The notes below the pieces were generated by a model, which saw only the letters and a program-made list of their open reading frames with translations, ran no database searches and was not told the DNA's origin. From assembly GCF_900103955.1 (NCBI RefSeq), contig NZ_FNIL01000011.1, forward strand, positions 49,966 through 113,965: a stretch of DNA of 64,000 nt. Direction: 5' to 3'. This DNA comes from Alkalicoccus daliensis (GTDB lineage: Bacteria > Bacillota > Bacilli > Bacillales > Salisediminibacteriaceae). Made by a program: the position numbers and the translations under genes. Below are positions 8,184-18,253 of the stretch, piece by piece (positions within the stretch are counted from its first letter, which is position 1; every line of letters starts with the position of its first letter).

Positions 8184-9230
8184 TTACGAAAGCATTTTTT
8201 CCAGATGCTTGATCGTTGGTGTTAAATTCATAAAGAAATATGCTTCTCTGAGCCGGCGTCCGTCGGCACTTGTTTTCATGTAGGCTGCGCCTCCAGCGTG
8301 CATCATGGCACCATGCACAGCTTCCATAGTGAGATAGGCAGTGCGGCGGCGGATTTCAAGAATCTCTTTCCAGGTGACTCCTTCTTCCAGCAGTGCCTTA
8401 AAATCAGCTTCAATGCCACGGAGCGGTGTTTCGATGTCTTCCGGCTGCACCGGCAGATATTCATTGACTCCGCTCTGCTTATTCGCACATTTTTTCATTG
8501 AGGCAACTGCGGCTTCGATCACACCGAGACCGACCGGCACCTGATACGTCACAAAGTAAGGACGAATTTTCTGTACAAAGGCATCAGCATCTTCCGCTAA
8601 GATCTGCTCCTGTGGAATAAACACATTTTCAAAACGGACAGCATAGGTTGCACTGCCGTTTAAACCGAGATACGATACTTTTTCCTTCAGGGAGATGCCT
8701 TCCTGGTCACAGGACACAAATGCCATTATCCGGTGGTTATCCGGCGTTGCAGCAATCGCCCCGAACCAGTGGCCTTCACCTAAGTTGGAAACTGCCGGAA
8801 GGGCTCCGTTCAGCTGATAGCCTCCCGGGACCGGCTCCGCCTTCAGATGCAGCTTTTCCAGTTCCGCATAAAACTTCATCGGATTGGACAATCCGGTAGC
8901 ACCAAGCAGTTCTCCGCTTTCCAGCTTTGGCAGAAAACGATCTTTTAAGCCTGTGTTTTCTGTGTGTCTCACATAAGTGAGTGCAGCCATATGACACCAG
9001 AGGTTAAAGCCGGTAGTCATGCAGTAGGAGGAAACTTCTTTTACCACCTGCACTTCCTCCGCTGCTGCTTCTGCGACCGTTTTATTTTCTGAAGAAAGGT
9101 ACCCGCCGGTCCCGAGCGAGAGCAGAAATTCTCTGGGATAATACGCCTTTTCATCAATAGAGCGAACCAGCGGTTTTAAATCCTTTTCCAGCAGATTGTC
9201 CAGCTGTACATCTTGGTTGAGTGCGTGCAC
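8184..9230 (-). CDS. acyl-CoA-dehydrogenase-like flavoprotein
   Basis: This 348-residue protein has the helical N-domain, middle beta-domain and C-terminal helical bundle of the acyl-CoA dehydrogenase superfamily. Recognisable pieces are the GATGLSNPMK loop, the beta-domain stretch YQLNGALPAVSNL, and SYLGLNGSATYAVRFENVFIP. It is shorter than classical enzymes (about 380) and I cannot assign the catalytic Glu, so the substrate is unknown. The GTG start follows GAGGAGGGG. It lies 25 bp after the DUF4242 gene and is probably co-transcribed with it and controlled by the divergent HxlR regulator. A flavin-dependent monooxygenase of the same fold is an alternative. Confidence 0.8.
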   Translation of the reverse strand: MHALNQDVQLDNLLEKDLKPLVRSIDEKAYYPREFLLSLGTGGYLSSENKTVAEAAAEEVQVVKEVSSYCMTTGFNLWCHMAALTYVRHTENTGLKDRFLPKLESGELLGATGLSNPMKFYAELEKLHLKAEPVPGGYQLNGALPAVSNLGEGHWFGAIAATPDNHRIMAFVSCDQEGISLKEKVSYLGLNGSATYAVRFENVFIPQEQILAEDADAFVQKIRPYFVTYQVPVGLGVIEAAVASMKKCANKQSGVNEYLPVQPEDIETPLRGIEADFKALLEEGVTWKEILEIRRRTAYLTMEAVHGAMMHAGGAAYMKTSADGRRLREAYFFMNLTPTIKHLEKMLS

Positions 9231-9255
9231 GGTAGCCCCTCCTCTTAAAATTCCT

Positions 9256-9780
9256 TTACTTTTTACTGTTTAACTGTGTGATGCTGTCCACTGGCGCGCT
9301 TACAGCTTCCCGCGCACGGCCTACAGCTTCTTCATCCGGTGCATCATAGAAGCACAGGCATTTTGTCATATCTTCGCATACATACGTGCGGGAAAAAGAT
9401 ACTTCCGGCACTTCTGCGTAGTGTACAGAATTTTTCTTTTTACGTTCCAGATACGCATCCATTGTAAGGTGATCCGGCAGGTTCCACTCTACAAGGTAGT
9501 TGATTTTTTCTTTCTGCTGTTTCGCTTCTTCCAGATCCTGTCCTACGATGCGGACTTCTTTGGAAAGATCTACAGGAATATTCTTTGCTTCCAGCTGCTG
9601 CTTCAGTGCTGCTTCATCATCAGCTTCAAAAATAAAGAAAGCCCGCCCAAAGTCTGAAGCAACCTGTACCTCAATTAGTTCCTGGCTGAGTTCTTTTTCC
9701 AGCTCACTTACCGTTTGTTCAAATGCTTCCTCTGTTTTAATATTATCGTTTAATGTTGATTCAATCAAAAATAATGACAT
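9256..9780 (-). CDS. DUF4242 (SCO4226-like) protein with duplicated ferredoxin-like fold
   Basis: This 174-residue protein has a C-terminal half (about 92-170, YLVEWNLPDHLTMDAYLERK through FSRTYVCEDMTKCLCFYDAP) that matches the DUF4242 family, whose characterised member SCO4226 binds nickel. The N-terminal half, starting LFLIESTL, looks like a diverged second copy, suggesting a tandem duplication. AGGAGGAAT precedes the ATG. The protein is probably cytosolic, since no signal peptide is present. It is first in a two-gene operon with the acyl-CoA-dehydrogenase-like gene and is divergent from hxlR. Its biochemical role is unknown. Confidence 0.75.
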   Translation of the reverse strand: MSLFLIESTLNDNIKTEEAFEQTVSELEKELSQELIEVQVASDFGRAFFIFEADDEAALKQQLEAKNIPVDLSKEVRIVGQDLEEAKQQKEKINYLVEWNLPDHLTMDAYLERKKKNSVHYAEVPEVSFSRTYVCEDMTKCLCFYDAPDEEAVGRAREAVSAPVDSITQLNSKK

Positions 9781-9809
9781 ATCGTTATTCCTCCTCTGTT
9801 ATAATTAAA

Positions 9810-9826
9810 CCTATAAGCTTTATAGG
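9810..9826. promoter_or_regulatory. palindromic operator candidate between DUF4242 and hxlR genes
   Basis: CCTATAA and TTATAGG form a perfect 7-bp inverted repeat with a 3-bp spacer, 29 bp upstream of the DUF4242 start and in the divergent intergenic region. Its place suggests the HxlR-type binding site. This is inference. Confidence 0.5.
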
Positions 9827-9932
9827 GATTATTTTAACGCAGTAAGTTAAAAAAAACAACTCACTTGCTTTCTTTTTTTCTGCTTATGTTTTAAAATGAG
9901 CAATTATTACTCATCTGAAGGGGTTTTGACTT

Positions 9933-10379
9933 ATGAAAAGCCGGTATCCACTAGAATGCAACATTGCACAGACACTGAACCTGGTCGGGGACCGATGGAC
10001 CATGCTGGTGCTGCATGAAGTATTGGTAGGGAATGATACTTTTAATACACTGAAGCAGGAGCTTACGAGTATTTCTTCCAATATTTTATCCGATAGATTG
10101 AAACATCTCGTACAGCTTGATTTAATTTCCAGCACATTGTATTCAGATCACCCTCCCCGTTATCGATATACGCCGACAGAAAGCGGCAAAGCTTTTTCCA
10201 CCGTTTTTGATGCGATGCTTGTCTGGGGACGTACGCACCTGGATGAATGTTACAAGAAACTCGTGCATACGAAGTGCGAGCAGGAAGTGGAAATCGGCTA
10301 CTACTGTCCTTCCTGCGAAACCAAGGTAACAGAGGATGAAGTACATCCTGTGCTCCTGCATACAGAAAAAGTAAATTAA
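9933..10379 (+). CDS. HxlR-family winged-helix regulator with C-terminal cysteines
   Basis: This 148-residue protein has the HxlR core: Cys9 near the N-terminus, then LVGDRWTMLVLHEVL, the recognition segment SSNILSDRLKHL, and the wing SDHPPRYRYTPTESGK. HxlR regulators such as YodB and HypR sense electrophiles or disulfide stress through the conserved N-terminal Cys. Beyond the usual length, the tail carries Cys115, Cys125 and Cys128 (CPSC), a possible metal or redox site. GAAGGGG precedes the ATG. It is divergent from the DUF4242/acyl-CoA-dehydrogenase-like pair, its likely targets. A role in quinone or aldehyde stress is an inference from the family. Confidence 0.88.
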   Translation: MKSRYPLECNIAQTLNLVGDRWTMLVLHEVLVGNDTFNTLKQELTSISSNILSDRLKHLVQLDLISSTLYSDHPPRYRYTPTESGKAFSTVFDAMLVWGRTHLDECYKKLVHTKCEQEVEIGYYCPSCETKVTEDEVHPVLLHTEKVN

Positions 10380-10412
10380 TGCCGGAGCAGCCAGTTTCAC
10401 CTTTAAAACGTT

Positions 10413-10448
10413 AAAAAAGCTCCGGCGCATTGCACTGGAGCTTTTTTG
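10413..10448. terminator. bidirectional terminator between hxlR and the SDR gene
   Basis: AAAAAAGCTCC and GGAGCTTTTTT form a stem with A and T runs on both sides, so it can serve both converging genes. Confidence 0.88.
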
Positions 10449-10457
10449 CTGCGTATT

Positions 10458-11228
10458 TTATTTAGCTGCCAGTCCTCCGTCAATGCGGTACTGGGAACCG
10501 GTGATAAAGCTTGATTCATCAGAAGCGAGAAACAGTGCCAGTTTGGCAATGTCTTCCGACTCTCCATAGCGGTGCATCGGAATCGCTTCTTCCTGCTGGG
10601 TTTTTACGCCTTCCGCGTCCTCCGGATTAAATCCTTTTTCTAAGGAACGCATCATCCGGGTATTTACCGGAGACGGGTGGATGGAATTTACGCGGACGTT
10701 GGAATCCGCAATTTCCAGCGCTGCTGTTTTGGTCAGGCCGATGACTGCATGCTTGGAAGTTACATATGGTGCAACGCCCGGTGCGCCGATAAATCCAGCT
10801 ACAGAGAAGTTATTGATAATGCTGCCACTCTTCTGCTCTGCCATGATCGGCATCACATATTTCAACCCAAGAAACGTTCCCTGTACATTTACATTAAATA
10901 CTTTCTGAAAGTCTTCAAGCGTCTGATCGGGCAGCGCTGCAACCTTTCCTTCAATTCCTGCATTATTGAATAAAATATCAATACTGCCGAATTTCTTCAT
11001 CGTTTCGTCCACAAAATTTTTAACGTCTTCTTCTTTTGCTACGTCCGCCTGCACCGCAATGATTTCGCCATGTCCTTCCAGTTCTTGCTTTGTTTCTTCC
11101 AGTGCTTTTTGATCCAGATCTACGATGGTTACACGTGCACCTTCCTTGAGAAATTTTTCTGCAGTTACTTTACCAATGCCGTTTGCTCCGCCGGTAATAA
11201 TAGCTGTTTTTCCCTCAAGTCTTGCCAT
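10458..11228 (-). CDS. short-chain dehydrogenase/reductase
   Basis: This 256-residue classical SDR has a TGGANGIGK cofactor loop at 12-20, NNAG at 88-91, catalytic Ser142, and Tyr155/Lys159 (YVTSK). An acidic residue (VDLD, near 37-39) after the second strand favours NAD over NADP. It ends with the usual IDGGLAAK tail. The ATG at 11228 is preferred because AAGGGG sits 11 bp upstream, and an in-frame GTG at 11240 would overlap that site. It is monocistronic and convergent with the HxlR gene. The substrate cannot be told from sequence. Glucose/glucitol-type or secondary alcohol dehydrogenases are the nearest general class. Confidence 0.88.
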   Translation of the reverse strand: MARLEGKTAIITGGANGIGKVTAEKFLKEGARVTIVDLDQKALEETKQELEGHGEIIAVQADVAKEEDVKNFVDETMKKFGSIDILFNNAGIEGKVAALPDQTLEDFQKVFNVNVQGTFLGLKYVMPIMAEQKSGSIINNFSVAGFIGAPGVAPYVTSKHAVIGLTKTAALEIADSNVRVNSIHPSPVNTRMMRSLEKGFNPEDAEGVKTQQEEAIPMHRYGESEDIAKLALFLASDESSFITGSQYRIDGGLAAK

Positions 11229-11330
11229 CGCTTTCAGCACCCCTTAAAATGTATTTGTGAAATAATTCACATAATTTATATTCCCTTTTTCCAGGAACAT
11301 AAACTTACCTTAAAGCTATATCACAGCACA

Positions 11331-11359
11331 GAAAAAAACAACCCGGATTTTGATCCGGG
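11331..11359 (-). terminator. terminator of the xylanase gene
   Basis: CCCGGAT (11342-11348) pairs with ATCCGGG (11353-11359) and is followed on the minus strand by a U run. It lies 10 bp after the xylanase stop. Confidence 0.88.
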
Positions 11360-11369
11360 CTGCTTCATT

Positions 11370-12746
<1,377 letters not shown>

Positions 12747-12787
12747 TTAGTTTTTATAAGACAGATATGGAATTACCTCCTTTCTTA

Positions 12788-12801
12788 AGAAAGCGCTGTC
12801 A
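12788..12801 (-). promoter_or_regulatory. cre-like CcpA site upstream of the xylanase
   Basis: On the minus strand the sequence is TGACAGCGCTTTCT, with two mismatches to the cre consensus TGWAANCGNTNWCA. It lies about 100 bp upstream of the xylanase start. Carbon catabolite repression of a xylanase is expected in Bacillus. Confidence 0.5.
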
Positions 12802-12813
12802 ATTTAAATTAAG

Positions 12814-12875
12814 CTTACTATGTAAACTTAGTAAGTTCAATGAATTAACTAAATATTTGCGTTATTTAGTTAATT
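12814..12875. promoter_or_regulatory. two adjacent palindromes upstream of the xylanase
   Basis: CTTACTA/TAGTAAG (12814-12835, 8-bp spacer) is followed by a perfect 13-bp inverted repeat, AATTAACTAAATA and TATTTAGTTAATT (12843-12875, 7-bp spacer). The TTAGT-ACTAA half-sites resemble those of XylR-type ROK repressors in general form but do not match the B. subtilis operator exactly. No xylR is in the window. The rest of the 340-bp gap holds only the terminator of the next operon. Confidence 0.5.
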
Positions 12876-12991
12876 ATACCCATGGAATATATTACAATTA
12901 CTACAAAATTATCAGGTCTTTATACGATAATTCTCCATAGCTTTGATTTTTCAGAACCATTATATGTGTTCAGCACTAAATTTTTACAAGA

Positions 12992-13027
12992 AAAAACTGA
13001 CCTGCACTTTTCTGCAGGTCAGTTTTT
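12992..13027. terminator. terminator of the ABC operon (bidirectional)
   Basis: AAAAACTGACCTGCA pairs with TGCAGGTCAGTTTTTT around a 5-base loop. It lies directly after the permease stop at 13031 on the minus strand. Confidence 0.9.
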
Positions 13028-13030
13028 TTA

Positions 13031-13792
13031 TCAGGACTGCACGCCCCATTGTTTACCAATCCATTTTTCAAACAGGCCGATTCCTTTATCGAGGAGGAGT
13101 CCGAGCACCCCGATAACAATGATGCCGGCAAGAACCAGGTCGAGATCCAGTGCATTCCGGGAATCTACAATTAAGTATCCTAATCCAGACTGTGCCCCGA
13201 TCATTTCACCAGCAACAAGGAAAATCCATGCTGTCCCTACCGCAATGTGAAGTCCATTTGCGATATAAGGGAAGGAAGCAGGAAAGATAATTTTCCATAA
13301 GAGTGAGGATCTGCTCAGTTCCAGATTCTCTGCCAGCTTAAGATAAGTCGGATCAATTTTTTTCACTGCAGAGACTGTCGACAGCAGTACCGGGAAAAAA
13401 GCAGCGATGAAAATGATCACTATCGCCGGCATATTGCCGATGCCGAACCACAAGACGATAAAAGGAGACCAGGCAACCGGCGCAACTGGACGGAGCACCT
13501 GCACAATCGGGTCTACTACCCGCCATACGTGCCTGGAGCGCGCTAAAAGCAGTCCCAGTACAACAGCGATCACTACGGCGCTTAAATATCCGGAGAAAAA
13601 CCGGAATAAGCTGATGGTAATATGATTGATCAATGTTCCGTCCTGAATAATAGAAACAAGGCCCCAGAAAACCATGATAGGAGAAGGAAGCAGCGCTTCA
13701 GGATAGTCCCCGATCCAGATTATCCCCTGCCAGAGGAGAATAACGGTAATAAAGGCAATTAGTACGTAAGTAAAGGTTGATGTCAGCTTCAT
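13031..13792 (-). CDS. ABC transporter permease, SsuC/TauC/NitT type
   Basis: This 253-residue inner-membrane permease has about six hydrophobic segments and the conserved cytoplasmic loop (ENLELSRSSLLWKIIFPASFP) that contacts the ATPase, typical of the nitrate/sulfonate/taurine branch of binding-protein-dependent permeases. It starts 3 bp after the binding-protein gene, with GGGAAGAGG as ribosome site lying in that gene's end. It is last in an operon ATPase - binding protein - permease. The transported compound cannot be told from this subunit. Confidence 0.9.
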   Translation of the reverse strand: MKLTSTFTYVLIAFITVILLWQGIIWIGDYPEALLPSPIMVFWGLVSIIQDGTLINHITISLFRFFSGYLSAVVIAVVLGLLLARSRHVWRVVDPIVQVLRPVAPVAWSPFIVLWFGIGNMPAIVIIFIAAFFPVLLSTVSAVKKIDPTYLKLAENLELSRSSLLWKIIFPASFPYIANGLHIAVGTAWIFLVAGEMIGAQSGLGYLIVDSRNALDLDLVLAGIIVIGVLGLLLDKGIGLFEKWIGKQWGVQS

Positions 13793-13795
13793 ATA

Positions 13796-14755
13796 TTATC
13801 CTCTTCCCTCCAGGTATTTGCGGTTTACAAAATCATCAAACTGCGGCGGTTCATCGACAAGCTGCAGCTCTATCAGCTTATTGCGCAGAAATTCATATTC
13901 TTCTTCTTTAATATCCAGATCATCGTAATAGATCCAGTCGAGGGAAAGCTGCAGTGCAGTTTCATCCACGGGTAAATATTCTGCATGGGTGGCAAGGGAT
14001 TCCTCGGAGCCATCCCCCGCCAGCTCACTTGCTGCAAGATACCCTTCCATAAACTGATCTGTTGCTTCAGGTGCGTTTTCCATAAAATCTTCCCGCAGGA
14101 CGAGTGCGCAGCAAAGGCAGTTGCTGGGGCAGAATTCACTGGACTGGTAAAGAACTTCTCCGACCTCATTCGTAACTCCAAGCGCTCCGAAAGGCTCTGC
14201 GACAATATAGCTTGAAACCCTTCCTTCCGAAAGTGCCGCCGGCATTTCCGGCGGCGGCATTTCCACTACATTGACGTCGCCGTATTCCATTCCCGCTCTT
14301 GCAAGCATTTCGTCAAGCAGCAGATTATGTGCAGAAAGCGTATGAGGAATTGCTACTGTCGTTCCTGCAAGTTCTTCCACACTTTCCACTTCGGGATCCA
14401 CGATAATCGGGTTTCCTTCCCGGTGCCCGAGTGCCATGGCCTGTATGCCAATCCCTCGCTCTCTTGCTTTCATTGCCAGTTCAAACAAGACAGATGCCCC
14501 GTCAATCCGGCCTGTATTTAAAGCATCCATTAATTCAATCCAGCTGCTGAAGCGGACAAGCTCCACTTCTACTCCATCTAAATATTCTTCCTGATGGGCA
14601 TCCAGAAAATATAATGGAGCTGCGTGGGTAATCGGCAGGTGACCGATACGTATCACATCTGCTTCTTCTCCCGTACCAGCCGGTCTTCCGCAGGCAGAGA
14701 TAAAAATAGAAGAAACAAGTCCGTAGCTGAGTAATAGTTTTTTCGTGCGCTGCAT
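13796..14755 (-). CDS. ABC substrate-binding lipoprotein (NMT1/SsuA-like) with a cysteine cluster
   Basis: This 319-residue protein has a lipobox FISAC (Cys22) and a type II periplasmic-binding fold of the NMT1/SsuA/TauA family. Recognisable are IRIGHLPITHAAPLYF at the first strand, EELAGTTVAIP and the AEPFGALG hinge segment. Unusually it has four cysteines within eight residues (Cys209, 213, 215, 216: CPSNCLCC) and several histidines (44, 111, 138, 143). That suggests the ligand, or a bound metal, may be coordinated by thiols rather than being a simple sulfonate. Family ligands include nitrate, sulfonates, taurine, bicarbonate and thiamine precursor. GGGGAGATT precedes the ATG. Confidence 0.85.
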   Translation of the reverse strand: MQRTKKLLLSYGLVSSIFISACGRPAGTGEEADVIRIGHLPITHAAPLYFLDAHQEEYLDGVEVELVRFSSWIELMDALNTGRIDGASVLFELAMKARERGIGIQAMALGHREGNPIIVDPEVESVEELAGTTVAIPHTLSAHNLLLDEMLARAGMEYGDVNVVEMPPPEMPAALSEGRVSSYIVAEPFGALGVTNEVGEVLYQSSEFCPSNCLCCALVLREDFMENAPEATDQFMEGYLAASELAGDGSEESLATHAEYLPVDETALQLSLDWIYYDDLDIKEEEYEFLRNKLIELQLVDEPPQFDDFVNRKYLEGRG

Positions 14756-14773
14756 AATAATCTCCCCTGCTGG

Positions 14774-15556
14774 TTAAATATTGTATTCCAGTGATTCTTC
14801 CTGTCGGCTTAAATCAAATTCGTCCAGAATCATTTTCCGGTAATGCTGAAAATCGCTGTGGCTCCTATCCCGGGGCTGCGGCAGTTCAATCGGAATTGTT
14901 CTGCGGATTCTGCCCGGATTCGCATCCATGATAAATACACGGTCTGATAAATACACCGCTTCATCAATATCATGCGTTACCAGAATAATATTTGTTTTCT
15001 CCTGCTCCTGTATCTTTAACAGTTCATCCTGCAGATAATATCTGGTAAAAGTATCAAGTGCTGCAAACGGCTCATCCATCAGCACCATTTCCGGGCGGAT
15101 CGCAAGTGCGCGGGCAATTGCCACCCGCTGCTGCATACCTCCTGAAAGCTGCGAAGGGAACTGGTGCAGACTGTCATTCAGTCCTACTAATTTTAAGTAT
15201 CTCACGGCCCGCTCCCGCTGTTCCTCTGCCGACAAGCCTTCCGGTTCCAGCCCCAGCTCTACATTTTTTAACACAGAACGCCACGGAAGCAGCGCGTAGT
15301 GCTGGAAAAGCATAATTGCTCTTCGGGAAGGACGTGTTACCTGCTCCCCTTCAAACCGGAGATCTCCACTGCTCGGCTCGTAAAACCCGCCAATGATATT
15401 TAATAAGGTACTTTTCCCACAGCCGCTTTTCCCAAGAATCGATACCGTTTCTCCTTTTTCAATACTTAAATTAATATCCCGAAGAACTTGTTCTGATGCT
15501 CCATTTTTCATGAATTTTTTTTCAATATGTTCTAATGTTACGAGTGTTTCAGCCAT
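14774..15556 (-). CDS. ABC transporter ATPase, SsuB/TauB type
   Basis: This 260-residue ATP-binding subunit has Walker A GKSGCGKST (about 38-46), a Q-loop at FQHYALLPW, the signature LSGGMQQRVAIARA, Walker B MVLMDEPFAALD and a switch His in LVTHDIDEAV. The LLPW motif after the Q-loop is typical of the nitrate/taurine/sulfonate group. GGGGAGAG precedes the ATG. It is the first gene of the operon, 18 bp ahead of the binding-protein gene. The 600-bp region upstream contains a repeat copy but no clear regulator site. Confidence 0.93.
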   Translation of the reverse strand: MAETLVTLEHIEKKFMKNGASEQVLRDINLSIEKGETVSILGKSGCGKSTLLNIIGGFYEPSSGDLRFEGEQVTRPSRRAIMLFQHYALLPWRSVLKNVELGLEPEGLSAEEQRERAVRYLKLVGLNDSLHQFPSQLSGGMQQRVAIARALAIRPEMVLMDEPFAALDTFTRYYLQDELLKIQEQEKTNIILVTHDIDEAVYLSDRVFIMDANPGRIRRTIPIELPQPRDRSHSDFQHYRKMILDEFDLSRQEESLEYNI

Positions 15557-15892
15557 ATTTAACTCTCCCCTGTGTTGATTTATAATAAATCATACCCGTT
15601 TACTCTGCTTTAGATTATATTAATATACTTAGTCAGAAAAAACAACCTGTCCTCATACATTTCCCACGCAGTCACACTTATGCTTATCTTTTATTAGAAA
15701 GAATACCGACCTCAAGAAATGATTTTAGAGGCTTTTCACAAAACTTGTGTTCACACAGGATGCATATAAATAATGTCATGAAGTTTACTTTTTTTTCAGC
15801 CTTTTCCTCTATGCCCAAAGTTTATCGCACCCATAATGCACATTAACTGAGACTTTTTTTCAGAAAAAAACTGCATCATGAAAGATGAAAAC

Positions 15893-16031
15893 TAATACTG
15901 CTGTGCATCGAAGGAGAGGACTCACAGGCACACCGCGGGAATTTATTTTGGCGTTATTTTCTTTCGCTGAAATTAGTCGAGAACACACCCTCGGGTAACC
16001 CTTTTTTGAGAGTGCAGCAGTGTGATGTAAC
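15893..16031 (-). repeat. MITE-like repeat family A, inverted copy
   Basis: The segment begins TAATACTGCTGT and includes GAAGGAGAGG and AATTAGTCGAGAACA. All three match the reverse complement of the copy at 30486-30627. The far end (GCAGCAGTGTGATGTAA) is a degenerate terminal repeat. The remaining sequence between 15557 and 15890 is AT-rich and I see no gene or clear site in it. Confidence 0.65.
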
Positions 16032-16168
16032 TCTCATAAAAAAAACTCTTTTCAAAGCAGTTTTGTAAAAGTGTGCTTAAAAAGTCATTTTTAAAGACCA
16101 GGCTCGGTCTTCCCCACGAATGTTCTATGATATATTTTAGATACTACTTTAATTAGAAGGTGTTTTTT

Positions 16169-17305
16169 GTGCCTAAGCTTATGTATATCATTATATTAAT
16201 TGTTTTTCTTGATACATTTATACAGCTTCCTATGATGACTCCCTTCGCCATGAGCCTCGGAGCTTCTGCAGCAATGGCCGGCCTTATCGTATCTATGTAT
16301 TCATTTACCAACATTGCCGGTAACATTGCCGGCGGCATGTGGATTGACCGGGCAGGCAGAAGACAGGTGCTCCTTACAGGGATGGTGCTTGTTACAGGGA
16401 CAGTTTTACTTTACCCCCTTGCCCAGACGCCTCTGCAGCTGCTCGGCGTCCGGTTTTTACACGGGCTCGCCGGAGGTATTTTGATTCCCGCTGCATTTGC
16501 ACTGATCGGAGACCGAAGTGCAGAAGGAAGCCGGAAAGTAATGGCTTATGCCGGAGCTGCAATTGGACTGTCCGCAATTACAGGACCTGCAGTCGGCGGT
16601 ATTCTTGCTTCGCAGGGAGAATACCAGGCAGTCTTTTATCTGACTGCAGGATTATTCGCTTTCAGCTTTCTGCTTGCTTATTTCTTTGTGAAAAATACCA
16701 CAGCTGTATCAAAGCGCGGTCGAGTCGGCAGTTTTTCCGCTTTATTTAAAAGCCGCCAGCTGCTTCAGGCCTGTCTCGCTGCATTTACCTTAATGGTGAG
16801 TAATGGAGTGCTTGCCTTTGCTTTGCCATTAAAAACAGCAGCCTTTGATCTTTCTACTTCTGTGACTGGTATATTGCTCAGCATTTATGGGATCACAGCA
16901 CTGATAGTATTCGTAAGCCCGCTTAATTTTATTTATGAACGTTACCTCCCACCCTTTCTTGTAAAGACAGGTTTATTGTTTATTGCAGGATCTATGATGG
17001 TGCTCAGTGCCGCGGAAGCTGTGCCGCTGTTATATGCAGCCATGGTAATCTACGGCTTCGGCTTTGCGATGATTTTTCCATCAATGAATCAAATGGTGGC
17101 TTCTGCTTCTGTCATAGCAGACCGCGGCAGAGCATACGGATTATTTTATGCATGCTTTTCACTTGGTGTAGTGACCGGATCTGCAGGGTCGGGCCTGATT
17201 ACAGACACGCTTGGCCTTCCATTTCTAACTGCAGGAGCTTTCGTTTTCATAAGCCTGAGTGTACTGCACTTCCTTAAAAAAGACACATTAAAAACAGCAG
17301 CCTGA
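16169..17305 (+). CDS. MFS transporter (drug-efflux type, about 12 helices)
   Basis: This protein of about 378 residues has the 12-helix pattern of the major facilitator superfamily. The loop 2-3 motif is GGMWIDRAGRRQVLL, and motif C is AIGLSAITGPAVGGIL, which marks drug:H+ antiporters. It lacks long termini. The GTG at 16169 is chosen because AGAAGG lies 8 bp upstream, and an earlier in-frame GTG overlaps that site. It is monocistronic, ending in a terminator. The substrate is unknown. Confidence 0.88.
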   Translation: MPKLMYIIILIVFLDTFIQLPMMTPFAMSLGASAAMAGLIVSMYSFTNIAGNIAGGMWIDRAGRRQVLLTGMVLVTGTVLLYPLAQTPLQLLGVRFLHGLAGGILIPAAFALIGDRSAEGSRKVMAYAGAAIGLSAITGPAVGGILASQGEYQAVFYLTAGLFAFSFLLAYFFVKNTTAVSKRGRVGSFSALFKSRQLLQACLAAFTLMVSNGVLAFALPLKTAAFDLSTSVTGILLSIYGITALIVFVSPLNFIYERYLPPFLVKTGLLFIAGSMMVLSAAEAVPLLYAAMVIYGFGFAMIFPSMNQMVASASVIADRGRAYGLFYACFSLGVVTGSAGSGLITDTLGLPFLTAGAFVFISLSVLHFLKKDTLKTAA

Positions 17306-17324
17306 TGATTGAGGGCTGCTGTTT
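17292..17324 (+). terminator. terminator overlapping the MFS gene end
   Basis: AAACAGCAGCC pairs with GGGCTGCTGTTT around a 10-base loop that contains the stop codon. Only three T residues end the right arm. Confidence 0.7.
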
Positions 17325-17348
17325 CTGTTCCATTGAAAGATGCATTAT

Positions 17349-18062
17349 TTAAGTTGTTACGTAAATAGTGAAGCATATTAATGCAAAGATGGTATTGATG
17401 ATTTCCAGAATCCCAACTTTTTTCGGTGTCATGGACCTCCCCCATAAAAACAGTGCACGGACAAGGCTTGGGATCATGGCAAGCCCCAAGATGGGATGCC
17501 AGAGAAAAAGTATCATCACAATGATACTGTGATAGCCAAAAGAGAGGTTTCGATAAAAGCTGCTTTTCTTTTCACGGATCATCGTCTTTACATAGAAAGC
17601 ACTGCCTGCGAAAAAAAGAAGTGGAAGAAAAAAGCTGATCCAGTAAAAGTTTCCGCTCCCGATATAAGCACTCGCCATACCTCCCAAAGAAAAAATAATT
17701 ATGCCCGATATATCATTCAAAATATGCCTTTCCTTTTTAGACATAGTAAACCAGATACTCACTCCTAAAAACGGAAGCATCGCAAAAAACAGGAGCAAAA
17801 TTCCCGGATAGAAGAAAAAAACGATCAGCAGCATGAGACCTGCACCCAAAAGCAGAAGCAGGCTGGTGTTCAGGTAAGAAGTTCTCTTTGCAGGCTTTTT
17901 CAGCCAGAAGAGAAAGTGCTCGCTGAAAAGGAAAACAATAAACCATGCTGCAAGGAAAATAACATGCAGCCATTCTACGGTGGTAACAGCGTAGCTGAAG
18001 AAAAGCGGCATGAAAAGCATTGCCCAGGCTCCGTGCTGACGGGGTTTATGAAAAGAAAACAT
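17349..18062 (-). CDS. YwiC-like integral membrane protein
   Basis: This 237-residue protein has about seven hydrophobic segments. Its N-terminus FHKPRQHGAWAMLFMP carries the KPxxHGAWAML signature of the YwiC-like family, whose function is not established. The ATG at 18062 follows GGAGGAG at 5 bp and is preferred over a GTG 33 bases upstream. It converges with the MFS gene. In B. subtilis ywiC lies near nitrate respiration genes, but no such genes are seen here. Confidence 0.87.
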   Translation of the reverse strand: MFSFHKPRQHGAWAMLFMPLFFSYAVTTVEWLHVIFLAAWFIVFLFSEHFLFWLKKPAKRTSYLNTSLLLLLGAGLMLLIVFFFYPGILLLFFAMLPFLGVSIWFTMSKKERHILNDISGIIIFSLGGMASAYIGSGNFYWISFFLPLLFFAGSAFYVKTMIREKKSSFYRNLSFGYHSIIVMILFLWHPILGLAMIPSLVRALFLWGRSMTPKKVGILEIINTIFALICFTIYVTT

Positions 18063-18253
18063 ACAAACTCCTCCAAATAATGTGATTGTTTTCACATGGA
18101 ATATTATACGCAGCTTCCGGATTCAATATGTTTATGAGCCCGGCTGATGCTTTCATAATACCACCTTCATCCGGAAAGCTCTGTGATATTTATCATACTT
18201 GTACAGATTTTTCACTTTAAGTTTGAAACCCTTGATATTAAAGAAACTATCTT

